Source: Cylicocyclus nassatus
Taxonomy: Eukaryota > Nematoda > Chromadorea > Rhabditida > Strongylidae
Direction: 5' to 3'
Assembly (NCBI GenBank): GCA_958299035.1
Contig: CATQJL010000316.1
Span: 45,195,585-45,259,584 of the forward strand
DNA: 64,000 nt
The notes under the pieces are model-generated. The model saw nothing but the letters and a program-made list of their open reading frames with translations, did not search any database and had not been told where the DNA came from. The position numbers and the translations under genes are program-made. Each line of letters starts with the position of its first letter. The stretch's first letter is position 1. Shown in pieces: positions 1 through 13,197 of the stretch.

Positions 1-450
1 AGCGGTGAAAATGTTACTTCACTCATTTTGAAGTCGTGTGCTCTCTCGACTCTTGATTTTGCACGGTTTGCGTCATGACTAACTGCATTCTGCATAATCT
101 GATTCTAGTAGTTGTTGTTGCTATAAGTCTTTTATACAAATACATTGCCTGATGGAAGGGTTTTGATGAAAGGACAAAAATCTAGTAGCTCATGCGTAGA
201 AATAAACAAACTAGCTAACGCAATGAAGTCATTGATGACAATAAGTTGAGCGAGATAAGTTTCGTGGAATCGAGGGCGCACACAGTATCAGAACCGAATG
301 AGTAATCATTTGATCGACGATGAGGCAAGGCAGGGAAGAAAAATATTGCAAACTCGAAAAAAATACTACCGAAGAACAGAAACGTGCAGCAGATCTGGAG
401 ATACATTGATAGACAGCGAAGCTGCACTGCCATGGGCATATTTTCACTCT

Positions 451-632
451 GCAGCGGCGTACGCTGCGTGCTGCGGGTTGGGCCAGAGTGCGCGGCGTAC
501 GCCGCGTACGCTCCTATGATGAAACATACAAAGCGTACGGGGCGTACGTCGCGTACGCCCGTACGCCGCGCAGTCTGGCTCAACCCTGCGGCGCACGCCG
601 CAGGATGCGGCAGGCTGCCGCATCCGCGCCGT
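451..632. mobile_element. GC-rich foldback/MITE-like palindrome
   Basis: Arms about 453-512 and 532-612 are inverted copies rich in GCGTACG and share the GGGTTGGGCCAGAGTGCGCGGCGTACG core. The region is much more GC-rich than its flanks. Overlapping ORFs here are artefacts of composition. Confidence 0.6.
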
Positions 633-1453
633 AGTATGAAGGATAAGGTGAGAATGAGCTCTCCAAGGTAAAGGTGGTCACAGTGTTCGCAGCTTCTCCA
701 GGGTGTAGGGTGGTGTTCTAAGTGATCGGAAATTATAAAACGTTGGGCGAGGAGGGGGGAAGAAGAGGGCTGGATGGCTGGATGTACGCCAGTAGGGGGG
801 GGGGAGGAAGTTTCTGAAGTACGTCGGCCAAAACTTTTTGAATGTCAAGAACAATCCCAGCCGTGATGTAAAGTTATGTCTGCTGAAACCACCACAGCGC
901 TAACCTACTTGCGCTCTCTACTATTGCAAACTGTGTTAGCGCATTGTGGTTGGCTTTTCGTTACCTATCACGGCTTTATTGGTTCATAAAAGTACGTGTA
1001 AGCAAAGATTTCTTGAAAAACTGAAAAAGCCAGAATTTTTGCATCACGCTTGAGCAACAGTACGGCAAGACTATTCATTGCATGCGCACTTAGTTCGTTC
1101 GGGTAGATGGAGCCAATGATGCTGAAATTGTTTGTGTTCTTTTGTTTCACGCTTAGTAGCCCAAAAAGATGTCAAGAGATATGGAACTGAACGACTACTG
1201 ACTATCGTGAAAATTTAGGAAATTTATGCATGAATGCTAATAAGTACGTAAGTAAAGCAAAACATGGTTCTGGGAAGTTATCTATAACAACAGAAGGAAG
1301 ATTGGAGGTTTTTCACTTAGAATCTGCTTGTAGGTAATTAATAAGATTAAAACGATCGGACTACAAGCGAACCTATCTAAGTTAGCTGGGCCATCTGGAG
1401 AGGGACATAGATATTCTTAATCAGTTTCAGCCGATAATTTCAAATATGTTTTT

Positions 1454-1677
1454 TCGAGTTATGGACTTTTTCCTGCGCGAAAGTGGCACACTCGTCGACT
1501 CAGCGGCATCATCATCTAAGCGCTAATACACTTGCGTTAAGCTTCTTTTTATTGGAAAAAATTGGATTTGAGACGTGCCGCTATCTCAGCACCTTTTTCT
1601 TGCACATTTTTGTCTACAGGCACTCTTCCCATGTTCAGTAGTGTGCCAATTTTGCGCAAGAAAAAGCCCATAACTCG
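1454..1677. mobile_element. MITE-like inverted repeat
   Basis: The arm CGAGTTATGGACTTTTTCCT, continuing to GGCACACT (1454-1491), pairs with 1640-1677 (CGAGTTATGGGCTTTTTCTT on the other strand). Confidence 0.6.
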
Positions 1678-3679
1678 CTCCAGAATGGTGCGCGGCAGCT
1701 AGGAATAGCATATTGGAATCAGGGTTTGAAGATGATTCTGCATATATATATGTTCTTTGCCAAAAGGTCCACCTACATTAAGTAGCTGATTTACATCTCA
1801 AAATTGCCGTTTCAAGCCTTATTGTTTCCAAAAAACGGAAAGTGGAAGGAATGATAACAACAAACGATTGGAACTGCCTCATTACGAAGGGATTGTGCTG
1901 AGGACCAGCTATTGAGACTGTATTTATTTTAATGCGAAAGTTAGAATAAAAAAAGACATGAGGGGTTTTAAGCCTCTAATTCTGACCTCAAAGATACAAA
2001 AGTTTCATATCTTGAAGAAATTGTTCCGGAAAGAGAGTATCAGTAGTTCTGATATCAAAAGGGAAAACAAAAAAGATGGAATAAAGTAGGATTAGAACTA
2101 CTTTGTGTTTTGTTTTTAGAAACATTATAGGAAATGTGCGAGTTTGAGTGTTTATTGCAAAAGAGGAGAACGATTTTGGGCATTCACAGATTTTCTGGAA
2201 GAAGATTATAACCTTTGTAAAAGAACATTGGGGTCAGCAAGAAAGATGTATTTAAGATCTTTTTTCTTTTTTTTTCAAACAGTGAATGATGTGCAAGCTT
2301 TTTTATTCACGAATTCCCACAATAGAAAAAGTCAAAAGTCAAAGTCAGTTCCGAAAAGTCATACTTCGGTAGATGAACAGGTGAAACACGTAGTCGTCAT
2401 CGGAACCGACTTGTTCCTCCGCTTTCAGAAAATGTACAGGTTGTCTAGGGTCCTTTCGAAAAAGTTCCTGGTGAAGGCTGTGGTTAGTGATTACTGGAGT
2501 TTTACGATAAGATAAAAAATAAAGATAAAAAGATCTAAAAAATTAAAAAATTAGAATCGTCTCGTCCCAGTTATATAGTTGATTAGAATCCGTTCAAAAA
2601 GTGCCGAAAGGGGGAGGGGTGTGAGAACTTCATTATGGAAGTTCTCAGGTAGGCCCTTTTCATAATGCTATTTAGATGCCGTAAGTGAGAATTCCCTTAA
2701 TTAAATTTTAACCCCACTAAGATTTTTATCCTAATTTTTGTAAAATGACTAGAGGAGAAGACTATAAAAGCTTACAAATTAGCTCACACGGGCTATTAGA
2801 CTGTGCAAGTAATTTAATTCTTCTTGAAAATGACTAGTTTTTTTTTATTGAAGAGTTTTGAATGTATGTTAGTTTTGTAACAAAAATCTTTTCGGCCTAT
2901 GAATACTGAATGAACTGACAAGAGCGGCATTCCCTTTCATCCCTCCTTCCCTTCCACGAAAATCTCAGGGCATTACGAATATGTATTTGAGGCTATTCCA
3001 GCTGTATAGATTTTATTCGGCCCAATCATTTTCAAGAGAAAAAAACGTTTGTAAATGATACACAAATCGTATAGTTATGCATTAGAATAGTTCGAACATC
3101 GAGTGCGATTGATGTCGTCGAATAAAAAAGATGGATGCTTTGCACTATGAAGACATACACGAAATTAAAACTGATAAATGACATTCTCTCCAGTCAGCAC
3201 CTTATATACCAAACATGGCCGTGCAATAAGACAAAACTGTACAGCATTGTTGTATGACTAGTTTTTAATAAGAGACAAAAGTTTCTGATGTATCAACAAA
3301 ATGCTCATCACACTTGAAGAGGAGAGATGACAAATATATAACAAATATCATATCGGAATTCAAACGGCATTCGCAATGACTGTGTTTGTTCTTTGCCTGT
3401 CATCACAGATAGAATAATGCGTTAGCCATATCATATGCAGGCGAATCCAATGTATCTGTGATAATATCCCCCCCTCCTCCGCGAGAGTGAGTCGCAAAGG
3501 ATTTGAAAGTTCATGTGGCTTGCCTTCACTCGTTAGTTCCTCATTTTTTCTGAAATTTCCAAAAACAAGCATTGTAGGAATATCCCGCAGTTGTGGCTGC
3601 CGCCAACCCTCTTTTTTGTGGAAATTCTGGGGTTATAGGGGGAGCGAAGCTAAGCAGGGCCATTTTTCGCTTTCAAATA
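1678..3679. other. No gene recognised
   Basis: AT-rich sequence with a small hairpin near 2620-2650 (GAACTTCATTATGGAAGTTC). The open frame 2144-2515 lacks an ATG at its start and resembles no family. Confidence 0.4.
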
Positions 3680-4599
3680 TTAGGTTGTAAAGAAAGTTCC
3701 CGGGCACTTTTGGAAATTTCATTTTCAAACGCATTTTTTCGGCGCTCGGTCGGACTTTGACACCAAGTTTTTTATACTGTTCAGTAGGGAGAAGCCTGAA
3801 GTTTTCAACAAGCCTTCTGACTTTTATCGATGTCAAGACGTGTTTGATCTGCACGTCAAGAAGAGAAATCTTTCCAACCACAAAAATTTCACCATTTTTC
3901 TTCCTACGGCCATTTTTCTGTGCAGTTCAAAGAATTTCGTCCAAATCATGGGTGGTTTGATTGAAAAGCTTGCTAACTTCTGATCCGCAGCTGCACTCGA
4001 GTTTTGCGATTTGCGCTCAGAAATTACAAGTTGTCGAACTTGCCTCTGACTGCAACTCTTTTCGCAGCTGGCGTCGCTTCTGCGGGGATCGCCACGCCTG
4101 GATAATGGGTCCAAAAGATGTGCAAGGCATTACCCCAACAATGTTCCCAGTAATCAGAGATTTGATCCTTTTCGTGCAGAACTAGAAGACTTTAAACTCA
4201 CTTACTCGAAAAATGGTGCATTTTTAGGGGCAAAAAATGGCCGATTTTTCAAACTTTCTGGGAAAAAATTTTTTGCAGGTGCTCCTTCAAAAACATGAAT
4301 GGTCCCTATAATACCTCCAGCAGACCTCCATATAACTACAGCATCTGGGTTCTCCATCTCTCATCATGCCTGAGATAATCCTGCACAAATAGGCCACTTT
4401 TCGCTACGACCTTTTTCCCTTCTGCGCATGCTGGTGGACCGCAGTGAGGCGCTGAGTAGCTAGCAAGACTAATATATGTTTTGGACAAAATTGTCATTGC
4501 AATGAAGTTTGTAGCTTCAAAAAAGAATCCACCTGCATGAAGTTACAGCGATTTGAAAAAAAATTCTGCAACTGCCCGGGAACTTTCTTTACAACCTAA
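3680..4599. mobile_element. Mariner-type MITE, 26-bp perfect terminal inverted repeats
   Basis: The element starts TAGGTTGTAAAGAAAGTTCC and ends with its exact reverse complement at 4574-4599; the 26 terminal bases match perfectly. It inserts at TA. There is no transposase inside; the long ORFs within are not conserved coding. A second member is at 5299-6449. Confidence 0.85.
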
Positions 4600-5298
4600 T
4601 ATCTGTAATCTTCTTTATTCGTCTATCTTATGAAAGTTTCAGTATCCATACCCTAATACTTGAACATGATATGTCCGAGGCTATAGAAGCTGAAGTTTTT
4701 ACTGTTTTGTGTGATCCCTTGTGCCATCCCCCAGGGGATCAGTCTTGCTTTCAAATTCGTCTATCTTCCCTAGACTCAATGCAAATGTCGGAAAGTTTAC
4801 TAGAGATCTATTATTTAGGCTTATTTTTGCCAGCACAAATGAATGAAGGTTGTGTGCAAAGAAGAAAATCATGAGTTCTCCATCTCTCATGCAATTTCTA
4901 ACTTTTTCCGTCATTTTCAACAACTTTATCGGAAAGGTCTCGACGCAGATATGTCAGCTCCAATCGCATAGGAGTTCCTTCACAAATTGATATATTAACC
5001 TTTGATAGTCGTGTAGCTGCTCAGACAAAAACGAGCTTTCGAAAAGTTTTGAAGATCCCCTAACTGCATGCAAGAGTCCGCCCTGTGCAAGCCTCATCTG
5101 TCTATATACAGTGACGGTCTGATTGTGAGAGATTTTGTGGGGAAGGGCTTAGCCACGCCCTCCGGATTTTTTGTATGCTTCGCTTTAAGACCATGTGCAC
5201 GACCATGTGCACGTACATTCCCACTGAGGAGCTGAGGATATTTGAAAGGAAACGCTTCATGTCTCGCTGCTCATTCATCTGTGTCTTTTCCCTTCTAT

Positions 5299-6449
5299 TA
5301 GGTTGTAAAGAAAGTTCTGGCAATTCTTCTCTTGAATACCAAAAATGAATGCGAATGCAAGGGGCTGGTTTAAAATGTGTTCTTAGTGTGCAATGGCCCC
5401 AGCTACCTAACACGCTATTCAGCTCGAAAAAATGATGATCAACTCAGACAATTGCATCGGGAAGTTCGCGGGTGCTTGTTTCGGCCACCAATCATCCATG
5501 CCGCGAGCTGCCCGGTATAAACCGATATTGGGCCCGATGAGTGACCGCAGCGCATCCTGCAAGTGCCCGATAGTTGACCCGATTAGCATGCTTGTGAGAC
5601 CCAGGAAGATTGAAATAATTTTGGCCCGTCTTTTATGACAACGACTGAGTACAAATTGAGCAACTTGTTAGCTCAGCTCATCTGTCGACATCATCTGCTG
5701 TTGTCGATGACACTCAACCGATTGCTGAAGTTTGTTTCGTGAGCATATAAACTCAACTGTCACACAACTCAACCCTAGAAGCGATTACCAGACGCACAAA
5801 CACTTAGGGTAGCCCCATCACTGCGGCGTACCCCACGCTGGTTGCGCCTTAAGCTACAGCGTGTAAGAAGTGCGGCCTTTGATAAGGCCCGCGGCATGCC
5901 GAGTGAGATGATTGGGCCACGACTCTCCCGGTAAGCTCTTTCCAATTTTGACTTCGGCCGCGGCGTTCCCGTTAAAATATACATGGGCCGCGGCGCGCCA
6001 TGTAGCACGCATTGAGGCCGCGAACTTCCCGATGCAATTGTCTGAGTAGGAAGAAATGCCCCAAAAAGGAGAAAAATCTGTTGCGCTCAGGTCTGCGAAA
6101 ACGCACATTTTTCGGATTATGGACGCGCAGAACTTCCAGAAGCTTGATTTGAAAATCTGTTCAGACCCTGTATATTAGCTAGGTGAAGCAGTATCCGACT
6201 ATTACTTGCCCCGGTATTTAGGTCTTTTTGTAAGCAAGAAATAACTCATTGAATTCAGGCTTCAAAAAATCGAACTCTCCACATGTTTCAAAACGCAGCC
6301 AGCGCGCTCTTTGGAAAAGAGCATCTACGACATACCTAATCAGTAGTCTAAGGTTGTTAGTACATATGACCAAAATATCGCTAATTGACAGCCACTCATG
6401 TAAAACAATTTAGCTTAGCGTCTATTGGCAGAACTTTCTTTACAACCTA
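5299..6449. mobile_element. Second copy of the same mariner-type MITE, carrying a nested element
   Basis: It shares the terminal 21 bases TAGGTTGTAAAGAAAGTTCT in inverted orientation. Its interior differs from the 3680 copy because it hosts another inverted-repeat element at 5443-6046. Confidence 0.8.
5443..6046. mobile_element. Nested inverted-repeat element, 28-bp perfect TIR
   Basis: CTCAGACAATTGCATCGGGA plus AGTTCGCG at 5443-5470 is repeated exactly inverted at 6019-6046. A diverged copy in opposite orientation occupies 14930-15537. The interior is GC-rich and non-coding. It sits wholly inside the 5299-6449 MITE, so it inserted later. Confidence 0.85.
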
Positions 6450-6747
6450 ATATTTATTTTCATAAAAATTTTCATATCCTGATACTTGAGCATGAAAGCG
6501 CGATACGCATGGGTTTGCATACATAAGTGTATTAAAGATGCACATATAACAGTGGTCACATAGTCACACCGTTCATATACACACACCGTTACATATACAT
6601 GAACCATTTCACATAACACACATTTGAAGGCTTGTATATATACATACGTCGACATGCATTCTTTACATAATTATATTTAAGCACAAACATCATATACATA
6701 CGAGCGCACACGTTTATACTACTTCAGCGCACTTACACATATGTATT

Positions 6748-6790
6748 GGGTTGTCACAAAAGTAAACTCCTTTTCTAAATAATTTGAACG
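6748..6790. repeat. Solo mariner-like terminal repeat
   Basis: TTGGGTTGTCACAAAAGTAA resembles mariner ends (TAGGTTG...AAAAGT). No matching opposite end was found nearby, so it looks truncated. Confidence 0.35.
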
Positions 6791-7649
6791 GTTTTTGTTT
6801 TCCTAGCATACTTGAAGTATTATTCGATAGAGCAGGTCGAGCTCTATAATATGACCGCCAGGAACCTGCCTAAATCGCAATCCATGTAAAGTTTGAACCC
6901 AAACTTGGAAAAAAATTTGTCACCTAAAATTTGGATTTAAAATCCTACGGACCTCCAACTTAGCATTAGGTTCAAGGAACATAATAGTACTTTAGTAAAT
7001 CTCCTGCTAGCGTGTCTAGGTGCCCGTACAGCCCCTTTTAATTGCTGATTTTCTAATTCTTGCCTAATTTCGCTTGATTATCGCTTTTTGCTACCTTACG
7101 ATTGATAGTCGGTTCGACTGAGGTAGATAAAGGAAATATGCCGAAATCATGATCCGATCATAACAGACATGATCAAGGCGTTGGCTGAGAAGGTTCCGAA
7201 AGACTTTTAGAGGTTAGTAGAATATGGAAAAAGATCTCATAGCCTCGTCATAAGTGGAGAAGAACCCGCTCAAGGCACGGGGGCATTGGAGAGGAGGAAG
7301 TACCTTCAAGACAAAGTAGACTCTTTTTTGGGTGCCTTGGACGTGGACTGTCCCCCAGTGAATTTTTTCGGATGAAGAAACCCAGTCCTCTCGTTCAAGA
7401 CTTATCAAAATTGTACTTTCTTCCACTTTTTATTGGCGGCTCGCTCTTGCCAATGCTCATACTTTGCGTAGTTCAGACTTTTGGGGATTTTCATTCGGAG
7501 AAGCCTAATGAAAAAGTTGAATTCGAGCTACGACAGGAAGCGCCTGGAAGTAATAAGTGTAGGAGGGAAAAGGAGTGGGTGGTATAGCGCGGGAAACTTG
7601 TGCGAGTAGTTGATGCTAACGGACGGCCGGAAATGCGTGGTTCTGCATG

Positions 7650-8860
7650 ACACAACTGCTGGTATAAGAGCTTATCTGCTTAATGCGAGGAGCGTAGTAA
7701 CCAAAATCGATAATTTTCATGCTTTTCTTTCTATCTATGAACCCGACATCGTTTTTGTAACCGAAGCTTGGTTTTCTTTCTTATAAAATTTAAAAAAGTG
7801 ATGTAATAGGAAATTTTCCATACTTCATGTTTTGATCTGACAAAACTTCCGCAAAGGCAATGGAGTATGTATTCTGGCTTCCTCTACAATACTGCTCCAA
7901 AAAAATGAAAACATTGACCAACATGAAAGCAAATATATTGTGCGTTGGCCTATTGCACTCACCTGATTGTAAGTGATTTTAATTTGTAGATTAACTGGGA
8001 CAGTGCTGTTGCGCTTAACGATGCTTCTGCGAGATTTCTTAGCTTTTTTATGAATCGAGTTTGAATCGATCAGTAAGTTGTCAAACTCATGTATCAAACA
8101 TTCTTGATCTATTTTTTCGTCGTCACTGCTGTCTCAAGTACGAAATCTACATCCAACAGCTAACTCTGACCGTTGCGTCACTAGTTTTAGTTGGAATGTT
8201 ATACATAGTTTCTCTGGCCCTTTTCCTGCGCCAGACTTTTCGAAAATTAATTTCGCCTCTTTGAATTCTTATCTTTCCAACGTTGACTGGTTGGACATGT
8301 TTGGTCAATACTGCTCATCTGGTCAGCTAATGATCTATATCAAAGGTTTCGCAATGATATACAGCACACTGAAGATTTTCGCGCCTTTTCAAATCCATTG
8401 GCGAACTAATATCACTACCCAAACACAAAAAATACCTACTGGAACAAAAACAGCGGCTTTTCTTGAAAACCAAGACTCATATGAAAGTTTAATGTTCAAG
8501 AAAATCTGTGGACATATTCATGTGAAAATTCCTGGCCTATCAAGAAGGGAAGTTTGCCTCGCTTTATCAAAATTCTTATACCAATTTACCAATAGAAAGA
8601 CAAAATGATGTTCTCGGTTGCCAGTTCTTATGAATTCAACTGGCATTACCACAGCTCTGATGTCAACAACGCTAACGCATTAGCTGGCTATTTTGCCACT
8701 GTTTTTACTTAAGATGATAATAGCTTTGCAAATGATGATAGTATCCCTCAATATACACAGAAACTCCTATATACTGGATAGATTGGCAAACAATGATGAT
8801 AGTATTTCTCAATATACACAAAAACTCCTATATACTAGATACATTGAAAAACATAGACAC
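7650..8860 (+). mobile_element. Degenerate CR1-like non-LTR retrotransposon (LINE) fragment
   Basis: Translation in shifting frames recovers endonuclease-domain text: LLNARSVVTKIDNFHAFLSI then YEPDIVFVTEAWFS (7678-7776), and KGNGVCILASSTILL (about 7856-7900). It is followed by the endonuclease-RT linker type SYLSNVDWLDMF (about 8265-8300) and ANALAGYFATVFT before the RT (about 8665-8710). These match the order in CR1/Rex-type worm LINEs. Stops and frameshifts show it is dead. The RT itself is missing. Confidence 0.65.
8722..8852 (+). repeat. Imperfect tandem duplication, about 60-65 bp x 2
   Basis: The motif AATGATGATAGTAT(C/T)(C/T)CTCAATATACAC, continuing through AAACTCCTATATACT(G/A)GATA, occurs twice in a row. 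It lies at the 3' edge of the LINE fragment, so it is a local duplication inside dead LINE sequence. Confidence 0.7.
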
Positions 8861-10044
8861 ATCTGCTAACCGCTTCGTAGTAATACCCAGTTAGAATCAG
8901 TAGAGGAACTTAGTGCTAAATTTAAATACATTTGTTTCTTTATTCCTTCTGAATTGATCAAACAGAACACACCTTCTTTTTTGAGAATTTTAACATGTTA
9001 TAAACATAAGAAAATATATGTACATATTTGTAAGCCCCTAAGTTTATGTCTTACACGTTGCACGACTTCAACCATTATCATATCAATTTCTTCACCCTCT
9101 CGCATTGAAAGCAAGGTCTTTGCTGAAGTTTAAAACAGGGGTTGATGTAAGTAGTGGTGACTTCAACTCAGTCCAACAAGAGAGGGAAGACAGGGACAAA
9201 ACCTAAAACCTTCAAGTTATATGGAAGACTACTAAACAAATACTAGATACTGCATATAAATATGTCAGAGAAATTTATGCATGAAACGTGCAACATAACA
9301 ATAGACCGGCATTAGTTGCTCACATATATAGCAAGTCACTTCTTCGAGTAATCACCCGGCTTCATATCAATACACATAATTAAAGATAAAATGTTTTGAG
9401 AGTTTTTAACAGAAAGTGTCGATACTCTAACAATGGAACAAAACTTATGAGGCTTAACAAAGTCTATCATGAATAGATTGTTTAATCACAGAACAAATCA
9501 TTCAACACGGTTCAATTAAGAGGAAATGATTCATAATTATCATACACTCAAGATTATTACGTAGTAGCAAATAGTTATTCGGTGTGCTTAAAGGCACAGT
9601 TGACTCACACCACATAATATAGTTCGGGAGAACCCTGGCGTGATGTTGGGCATAAATTATCCAATGCAGTTTGCACCGCGGGTGTCGCTTTCTGGCGATA
9701 AAGAAGTTTTGCCCTAACCTGGGAGAAATACACTCCAATAAGGTAACTACATAAGAGTCCAACAAGGGTCGCCTCTAACTCAGTGGATCGAGGTCCGCTA
9801 AAAAGACAATCCCAAGTAGCTTAATGATTGTTTAACGTTGTCTGTGTTAGGTAACCGTAGCAAGTACAACTGGTTGAGATTGCTTGACAACCCCAAATCT
9901 AACGATAGAATGAGAATCAGATGCAAAAAACTGTCATATATGTGATAGAATAATTTGCAATTTATTCGCAAAGCGAAACAACGCATTTCTCGTTTAGAAC
10001 TAACAAACGTGATATTTAAATTGTAATACAGAGAACTTAGTCTA
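8861..10044. other. No gene recognised
   Basis: AT-rich sequence between the LINE fragment and the Penelope-like GIY-YIG remnant. No structure was supported beyond possible decayed retroelement sequence. Confidence 0.4.
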
Positions 10045-10290
10045 CATGATAACTTGTTTTACATGTAAAATTCAGTATATCAGAGAAACAACGCAAAGAC
10101 TGACAGAGTAGATCAGCACCAAAGAAGTTCCAAAAACGTTACGTTACTTGAATCCCTTCATGGTAAGCCACTTTGATTATATAGGGCACCCGAGCACATT
10201 AACATAGAAATATTGGACTACGTAACTGGAGAGACAATGTCAAGAAAGCCTTGAGAGGGAATGGAGTCAAAATGATCCATCACAGGTCAT
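10045..10290 (+). mobile_element. Penelope-like element remnant, GIY-YIG endonuclease part
   Basis: The frame reads TCFTCKIQYIRETTQRLTE, like the GIY-YIG core of Penelope-like elements (C-x2-C...YIGET-R-L). After a frameshift comes APEHINIEILDYVTGETMSR and KALRGN, matching the usual downstream part. It is broken by stops. The order relative to the RT remnant at 11.9-12.8 kb is reversed, so these are separate or rearranged copies. Confidence 0.5.
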
Positions 10291-10754
10291 AGCCTTCCTC
10301 GTGGGGTGAATTATCAGGTTCAAGGCCTTGAAAATATCTCTTAAACAATCTTCCAATAAAATAAAAAACATCCACTCTTCAGATGGATGAATAGGTCATG
10401 GAAAAGAGATGATCAAAGCAAATCAAAGAAAGTGGGCACATGTCGCAATAGAACAAATGAAATTGTAACGACATCAAGGTATTACAAAGTAGTCTGCTAT
10501 ACATTTATTTCAAACCATTTAATAAGGAATACGTCGCTTAGTCGATTACTTCACTTTTACCCCGGCATTTGAGTCTTTTTTTTTTGAACATAAATACAAG
10601 ATAAAAGCCCATAGTAAACCCCCGTTCAGCGCAACTCGGCTGAATCAGGCCTATGTTAAACGTGGGACGCCTCAGTCCGCCGTCCAGTGAGCTATTGATC
10701 GGTTTGCGGATCACTTTCTTGGCCTAAAAATCTTGTGCGTTCTTATAAAAAGAG

Positions 10755-10835
10755 GCACCTGAGCAGGATTGGTCGAATGGCTAAGTGATTATCATTCGTG
10801 ATTGCATGAATCGAGGCCGGCTAGCGGTGGATTGC
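10755..10835 (+). other. tRNA-like A-box/B-box segment (possible SINE relic)
   Basis: TGGTCGAATGG (10770-10780) fits the Pol III A-box consensus TRGYNNARNNG. GAATCGAGGCC (10808-10818) is a weak B-box-like match. The stems of a normal tRNA do not form convincingly, so this is not called as a tRNA. Confidence 0.2.
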
Positions 10836-11859
10836 GGCATTTAGTAATACTTGAAAGCGGCCGCTATCGAAAAAGCTGATGGTGGCCGCTATCAAAGGTT
10901 GCACTTAACAAATGGATGAATAAAAGAATTGGGGTTTCTTTGAAGAATAATCATGAAAAAATATTGAAACATAATTCAGATGAAAAGTCAATAAATCTTG
11001 TTACAAACAGTTGTTGAAAAAACGTAAGCAAACTCTGAAAAGGAAGAGACACAATTTCCTTGTTTTTCTCGCCCGCAATCAGCTGTTCATTAGTCCTCCC
11101 CCTAGGCGCCGAAATCGTGCAGTTTTGGGAGTTTTGCACAGCAAACTTCAGCTGGATTGTGCCGTAATTTACACACGAGCAATTTCCAGGAATTCTGTCT
11201 GGTTCTCCTCTTTTGACACTATCTTCCTTGGTTCACCCTACAACCTGCCCTCGACTAAATGGCATTACGATGAACTGACCGTGGCACTTAGCCGGAAGGT
11301 CTTCTGACTGTTCAACTGACTATCCTAAAGCACGAAAAGGTGGGCGCTCTTAGGTTCACCCTAGTAGGTTCTTCTGGTTGACTAAATCGAGTCAACTGAG
11401 ACGAATGAAAATTTACTAGCCATACTCTCTGACTGCAGCGCTCTTTCGAGGTAGAAAGAACACAAAAAAATCTAATTAAAGACGACATTACAATCACGAT
11501 GCGGGATCTGACAAAAAAAAAAGAGAGACATTGTAAATAGAATCAAGCTTACAGAACAGAATGTGTAATAGTCAGAATTGCAAAGAATAATAAGGTTCAC
11601 GTTGATATACAAAGCAGGGAATGTTTTGATAACATCCTCTTGGACTTGGAATACTTAATTACAGTAGTTTCCTCAAGAAATTCGAAGATGTTACGATGAC
11701 TTAGACTTACAAGAATGTGAATGTTGGAAAACATAGAACTTGTGGATAACTATCATGATTAAATAGCAGAGGAAATCTTGAATTCATAGAGGATTATAAA
11801 GAGAAAAATTGAGAAAAGGGACAAAGTACAGGAGATACTCTTTAGTCACCAAAACAATG

Positions 11860-12790
11860 AACTATCTTCAGATAATTGAAGAATTGACAGACAAGAACAT
11901 TCGCAACTCAAAGCAAATACCTCTATCAGTAAACAACAACATACTGAAGCCTAAATTATGCAATATGTATGGAAAATAGCGGTTAGAAAGCGATGATTAC
12001 GATAAAGTCCTGAGAAAAGTTACAAAAGCGCTTATCAAAGTACTTTATTGTACCTATAGATAAGTCAGACTTTAAATTTAGTTCATCGGTAAGAAGTTTC
12101 ATCTGATTATGTTAAAGCAAGAAATGGAACAGTCTGACTGAGAGAGAAGTACTTGCATCTCTACCACATTTTAAGAAAGAAGATTCGTACAAAAAGAGGA
12201 TCTTCAATGCACTGAATATCACAATCCCAAATTCATTGACAGCCGTGGCATGTACGGCATGCCTAAAATGTACAAGAACCCATAAAATTCAGATTTAGAA
12301 CAGAAACTAGAAGAAGTATACTTAGCCACTTACCAATACACTATTAATGGTACTAACACTTAAAAAAACATTTTACAAATTGCTGCAGCGTTATTTGGCA
12401 AAGAACAGGAGTGAAACACCTATGGCCTCTAGAAAACAACAATCAAACTGTAAAATATACATATAGCAAAAGCTATTCTGAAATTATGGTAGCCGATTCG
12501 TCCAACTAATTCGCCAGCCTATCTCACCAAGTGGTTAGATCTGATCTCAAAAGACTCATAGACCTATGCGAGCTTATAGAATATCAAAATAATATCAAAA
12601 TTTACAACAATTTTTTGCAACACAGGGCAATTATAAACTGGTAGGTCTTTATGGTGACTCCTTATTGGAATAGAGTTTCCTGTTCGGTGGTATAATCTAC
12701 CAACAGATAAGAGGCATACCCCAGGGAGCTTCACGTTCTCCAAACTGCACCCCCTATTGGCATACATGGATATGATTTCATGGGAAGACA
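11860..12790 (+). mobile_element. Penelope-like element remnant, reverse transcriptase part
   Basis: In changing frames I read FIVPIDKSDF (about 12040), MYGMPKMYKNP (12250-12282), SPAYLTKWLD (about 12510-12540) and FLFGGIIYQQIRGIPQGASR (about 12676-12735). These correspond in order to conserved Penelope-like RT blocks (DK, YGLPKxHK, SP.Y..AKWL, F.F.G..Y.Q..G..MGS). Multiple stops make it non-functional. Confidence 0.6.
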
Positions 12791-13197
12791 AGCTGCAATT
12801 AAAAATTACCTTGTGAAATATATGTACAATCACGCTCATGAATATATTGGTGGCATACTTCATTTCTTCACCTCTGCTGTGGCCACTCCTCTCTTGAAAC
12901 AGATCGAACAAATACAAATGGTACCCGCATTGGCTCTCAAATACCAAAATATGTATCTATACGCTTGCGTCAGAGTTCTTGAGATCTACAGAAACTGCTC
13001 TGGTTACATTAAATTCAAAAATAGAGTATCGCTTTGTCATACTTCACATAGAAATAGATGGGATGCATAATTACCGTTTTTGCTATACGTCTTTCGGACC
13101 TACATTAAATTAGAATAAATGCCAGCGCGCGGTAGTGCTGAGGCGGGACATGCGAATGCAACATCCGCTTTATATCATTTGAATGTACCATTCGTTG

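Noticed and set aside
2144..2515. 123-codon plus-strand ORF
   Set aside because: There is no ATG at its start, it contains a poly-T-encoded Phe run, and it shows no homology that I can recognise.
10755..10835. Possible tRNA gene
   Set aside because: The A-box matches, but the B-box is poor and acceptor and anticodon stems do not form; kept only as a low-confidence tRNA-like segment.
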